A stretch of DNA of 64,000 bases from CAIKBL01 sp050247235. GTDB lineage: Bacteria; Pseudomonadota; Gammaproteobacteria; Ga0077536. Shown here piece by piece: positions 37,174 to 46,093 of the stretch. Positions within the stretch are counted from its first letter, which is position 1; every line of letters begins with the position of its first letter. Below the pieces are notes generated by a model. That model did not search any database and was not told the DNA's origin. It saw nothing but the letters and a program-made list of their open reading frames with translations. The position numbers and the translations under genes were made by a program. The DNA is taken from positions 7,342-71,341 of the forward strand of contig JBFWUN010000019.1 of NCBI GenBank assembly GCA_050247235.1, read 5' to 3'.

Positions 37174-37260
37174 GCCGCCGCGGACGCCTCCGGGCCTCGT
37201 GAACGCTATACAATGCGCCCCGCATGAGACGGGCCTGCGCCCGCCGAGGAGTTGACCGAC

Positions 37261-38322
37261 ATGTTCCAGATTACTGACGACGCGCGGATCGTCGGCTACC
37301 GGCCGCTGCTGCCCCCGGCTATCCTGATGGAGGAGCTGCCGCTCACGGAGCACGCGTCGAACACCGTCTCACGCGCGCGGCAGGCGGCGGAGCGGATCAT
37401 TCGCGGCGAAGATGACCGCCTCCTGGTCGTGGTCGGTCCATGCTCGATCCACGACACCAAGGCCGCGCTCGAGTACGCAGACCGGCTGCAGACGGTCGCG
37501 GAAAGACTGCAGCACGATCTCATGATCGTCATGCGGGTCTATTTCGAGAAGCCGCGCACGACGATCGGCTGGAAGGGTCTCATCAACGATCCCCACCTGG
37601 ATGGCAGTTTCGACATCAACAACGGGCTGCGCGCCGCGCGCGGCCTGCTGCTGGAGCTCGCCAACCGCGGGCTCGCCGCCGGTACCGAATTCCTGGACGT
37701 GATCACACCGCAGTTCATCGCTGATCTGATCGCCTGGGGCGCGATCGGCGCACGTACCACGGAAAGCCAGGTGCACCGCGAACTGGCCTCCGGCCTGTCG
37801 ATGCCCGTCGGGTTCAAGAACGGCACCGACGGGAGCGTGCAGATCGCGGTCGACGCCATCGGGGCGGCGGCCCATGCCCATCACTTCCTGTCCGTCACGA
37901 AGCAGGGCATCTCGGCGATCGTGACGACCAAGGGCAACGTCCACTGCCACGTCATCCTGCGCGGCTCGAACACCGGGCCCAACCATGACGCGGAGTCCGT
38001 CACGGCGTGCGCGCAGGTGCTCGCGAAGGCGGGCATCGGGAACCGCATCATGATCGACTGCAGCCACGGAAACAGCCGCAAGGACCACACGCGCCAGCCG
38101 GCGGTGGCGGCGGATGTCGCCGCCCAGGTCGCGGCCGGTTCGCGCCTGATCGGCGGGCTTATGCTGGAAAGCCACCTCAAGGAAGGCAAGCAGAGCCACG
38201 CTGCCGACACGCCCCTCGTGTATGGACAGAGCATCACCGACGCCTGCATCGCGTGGGAGACCACCGAACCGGTGCTGGAGATGCTCGCCGAGTCGGTGCG
38301 CGCGCGCCGCTCCAGGGTGTGA
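37261..38322 (+). CDS. 3-deoxy-7-phosphoheptulonate (DAHP) synthase, class I
   Basis: A 353-residue cytoplasmic enzyme joining phosphoenolpyruvate and erythrose 4-phosphate, the first step of the shikimate pathway. Class I (AroF/G/H) blocks are present: VVVGPCSIHD, MRVYFEKPRTTIGWKG, TEFLDVITPQ, GARTTESQVHRELASGLS, VGFKNGTDG, IDCSHGNSRKD and GLMLESHLKEG. Length is close to E. coli AroG (350). I cannot tell which amino acid inhibits it. The ATG at 37261 is 9 bases after GAGGAG; an in-frame TTG at 37252 is too close. It is followed after 17 bases by the ABC importer genes. Confidence 0.95.
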   Translation: MFQITDDARIVGYRPLLPPAILMEELPLTEHASNTVSRARQAAERIIRGEDDRLLVVVGPCSIHDTKAALEYADRLQTVAERLQHDLMIVMRVYFEKPRTTIGWKGLINDPHLDGSFDINNGLRAARGLLLELANRGLAAGTEFLDVITPQFIADLIAWGAIGARTTESQVHRELASGLSMPVGFKNGTDGSVQIAVDAIGAAAHAHHFLSVTKQGISAIVTTKGNVHCHVILRGSNTGPNHDAESVTACAQVLAKAGIGNRIMIDCSHGNSRKDHTRQPAVAADVAAQVAAGSRLIGGLMLESHLKEGKQSHAADTPLVYGQSITDACIAWETTEPVLEMLAESVRARRSRV

Positions 38323-38339
38323 CCCGCACGCGACGGCAG

Positions 38340-39191
38340 ATGAGCGCCGCCAGGGCATGCGCCCGCGTCGCGCTGCTGGCGTCGTTCCTCCCATGCGTGC
38401 AGGCAGATTCAGCGGCGCCGTCGCGCATCGCGTCCGTCAATCTGTGTACTGATGGCATGCTGCTGGAACTCGCACCGGCGGCCACCCTGATGGTCACCCG
38501 GCTCGCGCAGGATCCCCAGCTGGCACCGTTCGCGGCGCGTGCTCAAGGCCTGGCAACGACCCGTGGTCACGCGGAGGAACTCGTCGCGTTCGCGCCGGAC
38601 ATGGTGCTGACGAGTGCTTCCACGACAGACGCCACCGCCTCACTGATGACCCGCCTGGGGTATCGCGTCGAGGTTTTTCCGGTGGCGGACTCCATCGCGG
38701 CATTCCTGTCGGAACTCGTCCGCCTCGGGGCACTCGTCGGCCGCGCGGGAACGGCGCATGCGCACGTGGCACAGCTGCGCGCGCGGCTTGCGTCACTTCG
38801 ACCCGCGGCCCCGGATCCGGCCGATCGGGCGCTGGTACTGTCCGCGAACGGTTACGTGCCCGGACCGGAAACGCTCGCCGACGATCTGCTGGCGTACGCG
38901 GGGTTCACCAACGCCGCCGCCGCGTTCGGCCTGGCGGACGGCGGATTCATCACGCTCGAGCGCCTGCTGCGTGATCCGCCGCGCTGGCTCGTGGTGGGCA
39001 CCACGGGCCCAGGCGCCCCGGCGCTCGCCGGCGAGTTCCTGCGTCACCCCGCCCTGCAGCACGCATTGCCGGATCCGCGGCGCCTCCTCCAGGTCCCGGA
39101 GTCCGCCTGGGCGTGCGGGGGTGAGCACTTTGTCGATGCGGTCGCCGCGCTCGTCTCGGCACGTCACGACACCAGAAATCCGCCACGGTGA
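38340..39191 (+). CDS. BtuF-like periplasmic substrate-binding protein
   Basis: A 283-residue exported protein with signal peptide (about 1-22). It has the two-lobe fold with a helical backbone of class III binding proteins. The N-lobe begins RIASVNLCTDGMLLELAP, close to BtuF-like proteins, and continues EELVAFAPDMVLT. Such proteins carry cobalamin, heme or ferric siderophores. No cobalamin riboswitch is visible upstream, so B12 is not supported over iron chelates. The stop overlaps the permease start by 4 bases (GTGA). Confidence 0.82.
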   Translation: MSAARACARVALLASFLPCVQADSAAPSRIASVNLCTDGMLLELAPAATLMVTRLAQDPQLAPFAARAQGLATTRGHAEELVAFAPDMVLTSASTTDATASLMTRLGYRVEVFPVADSIAAFLSELVRLGALVGRAGTAHAHVAQLRARLASLRPAAPDPADRALVLSANGYVPGPETLADDLLAYAGFTNAAAAFGLADGGFITLERLLRDPPRWLVVGTTGPGAPALAGEFLRHPALQHALPDPRRLLQVPESAWACGGEHFVDAVAALVSARHDTRNPPR

Positions 39192-40186
39192 CGATGTCGC
39201 CGCGGTTCGCGTTTGCCGCCCTCGCCGCGCTCTGCGGCATCTTGTTCTTCGTCGCGTTGACGGCAGGTCTGCCGGGAGATGCGCTGCACTCCGCGTTCCG
39301 TGGTCTTCTCGGCGTCGCCGATGCGAATGTCCTCATCCTGCGTGAGATCCGCCTGCCGCGCGCGTCGCTCGCGCTCCTGATCGGCGCGGGACTCGGCGTG
39401 TCGGGCGCAGCGCTGCAGGCACTGCTGCGCAATCCGCTTGCCGAACCCGGGGTGCTCGGCATTTCCGCGGGGGCCGCCCTCGGGGCCGTTATCGTGTTCT
39501 ATTCCGGGTTGTCTCTGCATTTCGGACTCGCCCTGCCGCTCGGCGGCCTGGCCGGCGCCGTGCTCGTCACCGGCACGCTCTACGTGCTTGCGCGCCGCGA
39601 GATCAGCACTGTGGGTCTCATCCTTGCAGGTGTCGCAATCAACAGCTTCGCGGGTGCCTGCGTCGCGCTCGCGCTCAATCTCGCTCCCAATCCGTACGCC
39701 GCTTACGAGATCTCGTTCTGGCTGATGGGTTCCGTCACCGACCGCAGCCTCGTGCACATGCTGCTCGTCGCACCGTTCATCCTGGCCGGCATCGGCGTGC
39801 TGATCCGGGAGTCGTCGCGGCTGGAGCCGCTCGTGCTCGGCGAGGAAACCGCCGCCAGCCTCGGGGTTGATCTGCAGCGACTCCGACGCCGGCTCATCAT
39901 CGGTACCGCGCTCGCGGTCGGTCCCGGTGTCGCGATCGCGGGGACCATTGCGTTCGTCGGCATGCTCGTGCCGCATGCCCTGCGCCCCTGGGTGTCGCAT
40001 GCGCCGCGCGTGCTGCTGCCCGCGAGCGCGCTCGGCGGCGCCGCGCTGACGCTGGCGGCCGATCTGCTCGTCCGGGTGCCGTTCGCGCAGAACGAACTCA
40101 AGCTCGGTGTGATCACGGGACTGCTCGGGGCACCACTGTTCCTCGTGGTCGCGCTGCGGCTGCCGGCCCGCGGCGCACTGTCATGA
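39188..40186 (+). CDS. FecCD/BtuC-family ABC permease
   Basis: A 332-residue inner-membrane permease with about ten helices. Family blocks: LREIRLPRASLALLIGAGLGVSGAALQALLRNPLAEPGVLGISAGAALGA (positions about 53-102, in overlapping blocks), FWLMGS, ETAASLG and IAFVGMLVPHALR. It forms the channel dimer for the ATPase encoded next. GTG at 39188 makes the usual 4-base overlap; ATG at 39194 is possible. The downstream ATPase gene overlaps by ATGA. Confidence 0.9.
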   Translation: MTMSPRFAFAALAALCGILFFVALTAGLPGDALHSAFRGLLGVADANVLILREIRLPRASLALLIGAGLGVSGAALQALLRNPLAEPGVLGISAGAALGAVIVFYSGLSLHFGLALPLGGLAGAVLVTGTLYVLARREISTVGLILAGVAINSFAGACVALALNLAPNPYAAYEISFWLMGSVTDRSLVHMLLVAPFILAGIGVLIRESSRLEPLVLGEETAASLGVDLQRLRRRLIIGTALAVGPGVAIAGTIAFVGMLVPHALRPWVSHAPRVLLPASALGGAALTLAADLLVRVPFAQNELKLGVITGLLGAPLFLVVALRLPARGALS

Positions 40187-40950
40187 GCCTGGCGGCCCGC
40201 GAGGCGACTTGCGTGCGCGACGGCGCGCAGGTACTGCAGACGGTCAGCTGCGCTGTGCGGCGCGGCGCGCTGCTCGCGATTTGCGGACCCAACGGTGCCG
40301 GGAAATCCACGCTGCTGCGCGCACTCGCGGGTCTGCAACCGCTGGTCGAAGGTCAGATCACGCTGCGTGGCCAGCCGCTCACCGACCTCGCCCCGCGCCA
40401 GCGCGCGCGCGCTGTCGGTTACCTCGCACAGGCGCCTGAAATCGCCTGGCCGCTGGCGGTGCGGGACCTGGCAGCACTGGGGCGGGTTCCGCGCGCCGGT
40501 GAACCGCGGGAGGTGACAGCCGCGGCCATAGACGCTGCGCTGTCGACCTTGGGCCTCAATGCACTCGCGCGACGCAACGCGCAATCGCTGTCCGGGGGCG
40601 AGCTGACGCGCGCGCATCTCGCACGCCTCCTCGCGGGTGGTCACGACTTCCTGCTCGCCGACGAACCCACTACGGCGCTCGATCCCGGGCATCAGCTCGA
40701 GGTCCTCGGCACGCTCGCCCGCCTCGCACGCACCGGCCTCGGGATCGCGGTCGTACTGCACGACCTGCCGCTGGCGGCACGCTTCTGCGATGAAGTGCTG
40801 GTCCTCGCACAAGGGCGGGTTGTCACCCAAGGTCCCCCGCGCGACGTGCTCAGTCCCGCGTTGCTCACCGAACTGTTCCGGATCCGTGGGGTGTGGGATC
40901 CGGACGGCACGCTTGCCGGCTTCGCACCACTTGCACCGGGCGAGGCATAA
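40183..40950 (+). CDS. ABC transporter ATPase (BtuD/FecE-type)
   Basis: A 255-residue ATPase. Walker A GPNGAGKST (about 35-43), Q-loop YLAQ, signature LSGGE (about 145-149), Walker B FLLADEP (about 161-167) and the H-loop histidine (VVLHDLP) are intact. With the two preceding genes it makes a complete periplasmic-binding-protein importer for a cobalamin- or siderophore-sized ligand. Start codon overlap (ATGA) shows coupled translation. Confidence 0.92.
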   Translation: MSLAAREATCVRDGAQVLQTVSCAVRRGALLAICGPNGAGKSTLLRALAGLQPLVEGQITLRGQPLTDLAPRQRARAVGYLAQAPEIAWPLAVRDLAALGRVPRAGEPREVTAAAIDAALSTLGLNALARRNAQSLSGGELTRAHLARLLAGGHDFLLADEPTTALDPGHQLEVLGTLARLARTGLGIAVVLHDLPLAARFCDEVLVLAQGRVVTQGPPRDVLSPALLTELFRIRGVWDPDGTLAGFAPLAPGEA

Positions 40951-41028
40951 CGATATTCGAGTTGGGACTACGCCGCGCGTAGGGCCACGCGGAATAATGC
41001 GCGTGCGTCCAATCAGCGAAACACCACG

Positions 41029-41694
41029 ATGACCGCACAAGCATGCCGTCGGGAAGAACCGCGGGGCCCCGTTCCGCACACGGAATTTCACGCCGGAGGG
41101 TCGCTGACGCCCGGGGCGATCATCCAATGGGCGCTCGCGCGCGCGGCCAACCCGGTGGTGTCGACCAACTTCCGACCGCGGACGGCGGTGCTTCTTCACA
41201 TGTTGAGCAGCACCCGCCCGGGCATCCCCGTGATCTGGGTTGACAGCGGGTACAACACCGACGCGACGTACCGGTTCGTCGAACGTCTCTCGACGCTGCT
41301 CGCGCTCAACCTGCATGTCTACACGCCGCGCGTCACGGTGGCGCGTCGTCGTGCCCTGCACGGAGACCTGCCTCCCCTGGACACCCCGGCGCACGCTGCG
41401 TTTACGCGAGAGGTGAAGCTGGAACCGTTCGAGCGTGCCTTCCGCGAGCTCCAGCCTGATGTCTGGTTCACGGGGATCCGGGCAGACCAGGGCGAATTTC
41501 GCCGGTCACTCGGCGTCGCTTCGAAGGGCGTGCAGGGTTCACTGAAGGTCGCGCCGCTCTATCACTGGACGGACGTCGATCTCGAGAACTACCTGTACGA
41601 GCATGCGCTCCCGGACAACCCGGAGTACCTGGATCCGACCAAGGGCCGGGAAGACCGCGAGTGCGGACTGCAGTTCCTCGGCAGCGGGATTTGA
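41029..41694 (+). CDS. PAPS reductase-family protein (CysH-like)
   Basis: A 221-residue cytoplasmic protein of the phosphoadenylylsulfate reductase family. The nucleotide loop reads STNFRPRTAVLLHM, followed by VIWVDSGYNTDATYRFVERL, and the C-terminus has the catalytic ECGL cysteine (ECGLQFLGSGI). The CC...CxxC residues that bind the [4Fe-4S] cluster of APS-type reductases are absent, so a PAPS-type thioredoxin-dependent enzyme is indicated. It reduces PAPS to sulfite in sulfate assimilation. No cysDNJI genes are adjacent. It may follow the ABC genes on the same transcript (78-base gap). Confidence 0.82.
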   Translation: MTAQACRREEPRGPVPHTEFHAGGSLTPGAIIQWALARAANPVVSTNFRPRTAVLLHMLSSTRPGIPVIWVDSGYNTDATYRFVERLSTLLALNLHVYTPRVTVARRRALHGDLPPLDTPAHAAFTREVKLEPFERAFRELQPDVWFTGIRADQGEFRRSLGVASKGVQGSLKVAPLYHWTDVDLENYLYEHALPDNPEYLDPTKGREDRECGLQFLGSGI

Positions 41695-41701
41695 GCGGAG
41701 C

Positions 41702-41724
41702 GAGCGCGCATCCGCCGCGCGCTC
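41702..41724. terminator. Hairpin between the convergent cysH-like and fumarase genes
   Basis: A perfect 8-bp stem (GAGCGCGC/GCGCGCTC) with a 7-base loop lies between two convergent stop codons, as expected for a shared terminator. It has no T tract on either side. Confidence 0.45.
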
Positions 41725-41733
41725 ACTGACAGC

Positions 41734-43260
41734 TCACCTGGCCACCGTCACCGGGATTTTCCCGATTCGACGCTGCCACGCCGCGGGACCGGTCTTGTGC
41801 ACGGACTCGCCGTTGACATCCACTGCCACCGTGACCGGCATGTCCTCGACCTCGAACTCGTACACGGCTTCCATGCCAAGATCTGCAAAGGCGACGACCC
41901 GCGCCTTGCGGACGGCCTTGGATACGAGGTAGGCGGCGCCGCCGACAGCCATCAGGTACACCGCGCGGTGGCGTCGGATCGCGTCAATTGCAACCGGGCC
42001 GCGCTCGGCCTTGCCAATCATCCCCATCAGACCGGTCTGCGCGAGCATCATCTCGGTGAACTTGTCCATGCGCGTGGCCGTGGTCGGCCCCGCCGGCCCC
42101 ACGGCCTCGTCCCGCACCGGGTCCACCGGTCCTACGTAGTAGATGAAGCGCCCGTCGAAATCGACGCCATCGGGAAGTCGTTCACCCCGTTCCAGGATTT
42201 CCTGGATTCGCTTGTGGGCCGCGTCGCGGCCCGTGAGCATCCTGCCCGACAGCAGCAGCGTTTCCCCCGGTTTCCACGTCGCGATCTCATCGCGGGTCAC
42301 GGCCTGGAGATCCACCTTGCGGGCCGTCGCACCGACTGACCACGCGATCTGCGGCCAATCCGAGAGCCGCGGCGCCGGCAGTTCCGCCGGTCCCGCCCCC
42401 GTGAGGACGAAATGCGCGTGGCGCGTGGCGGCGCAGTTCGGAATCATCGCCACCGGCTTGGAGGCCGCATGCGTCGGGAAATCCTTGATCTTGACGTCGA
42501 GCACCGTCGTCAACCCACCTAGACCCTGTGCCCCGATCCCGAGCGCGTTGACCTTCTCGTACAGTTCGACGCGCAGCTCCTCGAGTGCGTTCCGTGGGCC
42601 ACGGGCGATGACTTCCTGGATGTCGATGGGATCCATCAGCGCTTCCTTCGCCATCACCATGGCCTTCTCGGCGGTCCCACCGATCCCGATCCCGAGCATG
42701 CCCGGCGGACACCAGCCCGCCCCCATCTGGGGCACCGTCGCGAGCACCCAGTCCACGATGCTGTCGGAAGGATTGAGCATCACGAACTTCGACTTGTTCT
42801 CCGAGCCACCGCCCTTCGCCGCGACCGTGATTTCAAGTTCGTTCCCCGGCACGAGCTCCATGTGGATAACGGCGGGCGTGTTGTCCCGGGTGTTGATGCG
42901 CTTGCCCGCGGGATCGGCCACGATGGAAGCGCGCAACTTGTTGTCCGGATGCAGGTACGCGCGCCGCACGCCTTCATTAATCATGTCCGTCAGGCTCATG
43001 GTCGCATCCCAGCGCACGCCCATCCCAATCCGGCAGAACACCGTGACAATGCCGGTGTCCTGGCAGATCGGGCGATGGCCCTCGGCGCACATCCGTGAGT
43101 TGATCAGGATCTGGGCCATCGCGTCCTTCGCCGCCGACGACTCCTCGCGCTCATAGGCCTCTGCCAGGTTCACGATGTAGTCGCGCGGATGGTAGTAAGA
43201 AATGTACTGGAGCGCGTCGGCCACGCTCTGGATCACATCGTCCTGTCGGATTGTCGTCAT
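41734..43260 (-). CDS. Class I fumarate hydratase
   Basis: A 508-residue iron-sulfur fumarase that interconverts fumarate and malate. The cluster cysteines are in PICQDTG (Cys66), GWCPPGMLG and PNCAATRH. The C-terminal domain has the SGRMLTGRDAAHKRI and YYVGPVDP blocks typical of the fused class I type (FumA/FumB-like). The ATG at 43260 follows a GAGGAG site. It lies 31 bases behind the acetoacetyl-CoA synthetase gene and is the last gene of a unit with maiA, which suggests a role in consuming fumarate from aromatic catabolism as well as in the TCA cycle. Confidence 0.94.
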   Translation of the reverse strand: MTTIRQDDVIQSVADALQYISYYHPRDYIVNLAEAYEREESSAAKDAMAQILINSRMCAEGHRPICQDTGIVTVFCRIGMGVRWDATMSLTDMINEGVRRAYLHPDNKLRASIVADPAGKRINTRDNTPAVIHMELVPGNELEITVAAKGGGSENKSKFVMLNPSDSIVDWVLATVPQMGAGWCPPGMLGIGIGGTAEKAMVMAKEALMDPIDIQEVIARGPRNALEELRVELYEKVNALGIGAQGLGGLTTVLDVKIKDFPTHAASKPVAMIPNCAATRHAHFVLTGAGPAELPAPRLSDWPQIAWSVGATARKVDLQAVTRDEIATWKPGETLLLSGRMLTGRDAAHKRIQEILERGERLPDGVDFDGRFIYYVGPVDPVRDEAVGPAGPTTATRMDKFTEMMLAQTGLMGMIGKAERGPVAIDAIRRHRAVYLMAVGGAAYLVSKAVRKARVVAFADLGMEAVYEFEVEDMPVTVAVDVNGESVHKTGPAAWQRRIGKIPVTVAR

Positions 43261-43291
43261 GGGTACTTCTCCTCGCGTTGGAACCGGGGCG

Positions 43292-45232
43292 TCAGGCCGC
43301 CAATTCGGGTCGGTTCCGGAATTGTTCGAGCGCCTCCGGATTGGACAACGCCTCGACGTTCCTGATCGTCCGGCCATGCACCACGTCGCGGATCGCGAGC
43401 TCGGTCAGTTTGCCGGAACGCGTGCGCGGGATGTCGCTGACCTGGACTATCCGCGCCGGGACATGTCGTGGACTCGCGCCCGTGCGGATGCGATCGCGCA
43501 GTCGCCGCTCGAGTTCCCCGGTGAGCGCTTCGCCCGCGCGCAGGACGACGAACAGCACCACGCGGACGTCGCCGTCCCACTCCTGGCCGATCGCGACGCA
43601 CTCCACCACTTCCTCCAGCGTCTCGACCTGGCGGTAAATCTCGGCGGTTCCGATCCGCACCCCGCCCGGATTCAAGGTCGCATCGGAACGCCCATGGATC
43701 ACGAATCCTCCGTGCGGGGTCTCTTCGGCGAAATCTCCGTGCGCCCACACGTTCGGGAAGCGTTCGAAGTACGCGGCACGGTACCGCGAACCGTCGGCAT
43801 CCCCCCAGAATCCGATCGGCATCGACGGAAACGCATTCGTGCAGACCAGTTCACCCTTCTCACCGATCACGGGACGACCGAGCTCATCGAACACCTGAGT
43901 CGCCATGCCGAGTCCCTTGCACTGCAGCTCGCCCCGGTAGACCGGGCCGTTGGGATTGCCGCCGATGAAACAGGAGATGATGTCGGTCCCCCCCGACACC
44001 GAGCTCAGGCACACGTCCTGCTTGACGTGTGTGTAGACGTAGTCAAAGCCCTCGGGCGGGAGCACCGAACCCGTCGACAGGATCGTCCGTACGTCCTTCA
44101 GTGCGTGGCGTTCACGCGGCCGCACGTCGAATTTCTCGATGCCCTGCACGAACTTCGCCGAAATTCCGAACTGGGTACAGTCCTCGCGATCCGCGTAGTC
44201 GAACAGCGTGTAGCCATCCGGATGAAACGGGGAGCCGTCGTACAGCAGTAACGTCGCCTCGCTCGCGAGCCCGGACACGAGCCAGTTCCACATCATCCAG
44301 CCGCAGGTCGTGAAGTAGAACAGCCGATCCCCCGGTCGGATATCGCTGTGCAGCTGGTGCTCCTTCAGGTGCTGGATCAGCGTCCCGCCTGCGCCGTGCA
44401 CGATGCACTTGGGTTTGCCGGTGGTTCCGCTCGAGTAGAGGATGTACAACGGGTGATTGAACGGCACCGCCTCGAAGCGGATGTCGGCGTCCGGCTGCGA
44501 GGTGCCCAACGTGTCGAACCGATCGGCCCCGGGGAGGTCTCCGGCCGCGATGAACGGGATGACGACAAGTCGCTCGAGACCCGGCAACGCGGCGCGAATC
44601 TCCGCCACCTTGTCGCGGATGTCGAGCGTCTTGCCGGCATAGTAGTAGCCGTCCATCGCGAACATCACCTTGGGCGCGATCTGGTCGAACCGGTCGAGCA
44701 CGCCCTGGGTGCCGAAATCGGGTGAGCACGACGACCACACTGCACCAAGGGACGCCGTTGCGAGCATTGCGATGATCGCTTCGGGAGTGTTCGCGGTGAT
44801 CCCGGCGACCCGATCACCCGCCACGACGCCATATCCGCGCAGGGCCTCTGCAACGCGCTGCACCTCCGCGTAAAGCGCTCGCCACGTCATGCCGCGCGTG
44901 TGTCCACGTTCGTCGCGGAAGCGCAGCGCGGTGGAATCGTCGCGCCGGCGGAGCAGGTTCTCGGCGAAATTGAGCCGCGCCTCGGGAAACCAGCGCGCGC
45001 CGGGCATTCGGGCGGGATCGGCCACCACGCGTTCGCCGCGCGTCTGTGCCCTGATTCCGCAGAAATCCCATACCGCCGTCCAGAACGCCGGGGCATCCGC
45101 GACCGACCATGCGTGCAGTTCCCGGTACTCCGCGATACGCAACGCGTGACGCGCGTTCACGTACCCGATGAAACGGGTGAGATTGGTCGACGCCACTCGC
45201 GCCGCGTCGGGGCGCCACAGAATCGGGTTCAT
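43292..45232 (-). CDS. aacS: Acetoacetyl-CoA synthetase
   Basis: A 646-residue acyl-adenylating enzyme of the acetoacetate-CoA ligase type. It activates acetoacetate with ATP and CoA. The N-terminal ACS domain starts FIGYVNARHALRI...WSVADAPAFWTAVWDF. The P-loop is YSSGTTGKPKCIVHG, and A5/A8 motifs are GDFAEETPHGGFVIHGRSDATLNPGGVRIG; the catalytic lysine is in RTRSGKLTE. Between maiA (4 bases upstream) and a fumarase gene, it likely handles the acetoacetate released by fumarylacetoacetate hydrolysis. The ATG at 45232 is preferred to the TTG one codon earlier. Confidence 0.93.
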   Translation of the reverse strand: MNPILWRPDAARVASTNLTRFIGYVNARHALRIAEYRELHAWSVADAPAFWTAVWDFCGIRAQTRGERVVADPARMPGARWFPEARLNFAENLLRRRDDSTALRFRDERGHTRGMTWRALYAEVQRVAEALRGYGVVAGDRVAGITANTPEAIIAMLATASLGAVWSSCSPDFGTQGVLDRFDQIAPKVMFAMDGYYYAGKTLDIRDKVAEIRAALPGLERLVVIPFIAAGDLPGADRFDTLGTSQPDADIRFEAVPFNHPLYILYSSGTTGKPKCIVHGAGGTLIQHLKEHQLHSDIRPGDRLFYFTTCGWMMWNWLVSGLASEATLLLYDGSPFHPDGYTLFDYADREDCTQFGISAKFVQGIEKFDVRPRERHALKDVRTILSTGSVLPPEGFDYVYTHVKQDVCLSSVSGGTDIISCFIGGNPNGPVYRGELQCKGLGMATQVFDELGRPVIGEKGELVCTNAFPSMPIGFWGDADGSRYRAAYFERFPNVWAHGDFAEETPHGGFVIHGRSDATLNPGGVRIGTAEIYRQVETLEEVVECVAIGQEWDGDVRVVLFVVLRAGEALTGELERRLRDRIRTGASPRHVPARIVQVSDIPRTRSGKLTELAIRDVVHGRTIRNVEALSNPEALEQFRNRPELAA

Positions 45233-45238
45233 CAAGGT

Positions 45239-45886
45239 CTATTTCACTTCCGCGTGGAGATCAGGGTGGGCCTGCTGGAAGGCGGGCAATTCGAGACAGG
45301 CCGCATCCACCTCGCTCAGGCGCGGGAAATCATCGAGTGGCAGGTTGAAGCGGCGTGCGCTCCACAGCAACGGGACCAGGCAGACATCGGCAAGGGTCAC
45401 CTCGTCTCCGAGCGCGTAGCGATGAGGGCGGCTCTCTGCGGTCAGCCACAGCTCCAGCGCGTCCAGTCCCTCCAGCAGCCAGTGCCGGAACCACTGGCTG
45501 CGCTGCACGTCGCTCGCCTTGAGGGTGGTCCGCAGGTAGGCAAGCACCCGGAGGTTCGTCAGCGCCTGGATGTCCGAGACCACGATCTGCGCAAACTGGC
45601 GGGCGCGGGCGCGTCGCCTGGGCTCGGCGGGCAGCAGCGGCGGCGTCGGCTGAAGCTCGTCCAGGTACTCGAGGATCGCGAGCGACTGCGACAGGATGAA
45701 GTCGTCATCGCTCAGCGTCGGCAGCAGACCTTGCGGGTTCACCGCCCGGTATTCCGCCAGCAGCTGCTCTCCGCCGCCCTTCACGAGCGAGACCGCGTGC
45801 GTGCGGTAGGAAAGCCCCTTCAGCGCAAGTCCGATGCGGACACGGTACGCCGCCGCCGACAGGTAGAAATCGTGAAGCTCAAGCAT
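45239..45886 (-). CDS. maiA: Maleylacetoacetate isomerase (zeta-class glutathione transferase)
   Basis: A 215-residue cytoplasmic enzyme that uses glutathione to isomerise maleylacetoacetate to fumarylacetoacetate in homogentisate breakdown. The zeta-class N-terminus SAAAYRVRIGLALKGL, the NPQGLLPTL glutathione-binding turn and the QSLAILEYLDE block are typical. It heads an operon with acetoacetyl-CoA synthetase and fumarase. The fumarylacetoacetase and homogentisate dioxygenase genes are not in the window. Confidence 0.9.
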   Translation of the reverse strand: MLELHDFYLSAAAYRVRIGLALKGLSYRTHAVSLVKGGGEQLLAEYRAVNPQGLLPTLSDDDFILSQSLAILEYLDELQPTPPLLPAEPRRRARARQFAQIVVSDIQALTNLRVLAYLRTTLKASDVQRSQWFRHWLLEGLDALELWLTAESRPHRYALGDEVTLADVCLVPLLWSARRFNLPLDDFPRLSEVDAACLELPAFQQAHPDLHAEVK

Positions 45887-46093
45887 GCTCGCACGCTCCG
45901 TGTTGGCGCCGTTTCGCGCACCGCCCGGTGGTTCACGGCCGTCCCGCCCCCGCGGTCGGCCTCCGTCGTCGACAATCCGGCGCGCGTCCCGACCGGGCGG
46001 CGCGCCGCGCGAGGTCGACGGGTGTGACTTTACCGGCTTTTCGCCGCGCGTTCATGGCGAAACGGCCCCGGCGAACGCCGGGCGCCATGCCGC
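45887..46093. other. Intergenic region between the ferredoxin operon and maiA
   Basis: No gene is seen. Reading on the minus strand, the terminator of the upstream operon is at 46059-46082, and the rest must hold the maiA promoter. I cannot identify convincing -35 and -10 boxes in this very GC-rich stretch. Confidence 0.3.
46059..46082 (-). terminator. Terminator of the etf-ferredoxin operon
   Basis: On the minus strand CCCGGC and GCCGGG pair around a GTTC loop (46067-46082), followed by GGCCGTTTCG. The stem begins 12 bases after the stop codon of the last ferredoxin gene. The T tract is short. Confidence 0.5.

Noticed and set aside
38323..38339. Cobalamin riboswitch controlling the BtuFCD-like genes
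   Set aside because: There are only 17 bases between the DAHP synthase gene and the binding-protein gene, and no B12-box-like sequence is seen upstream of the operon.
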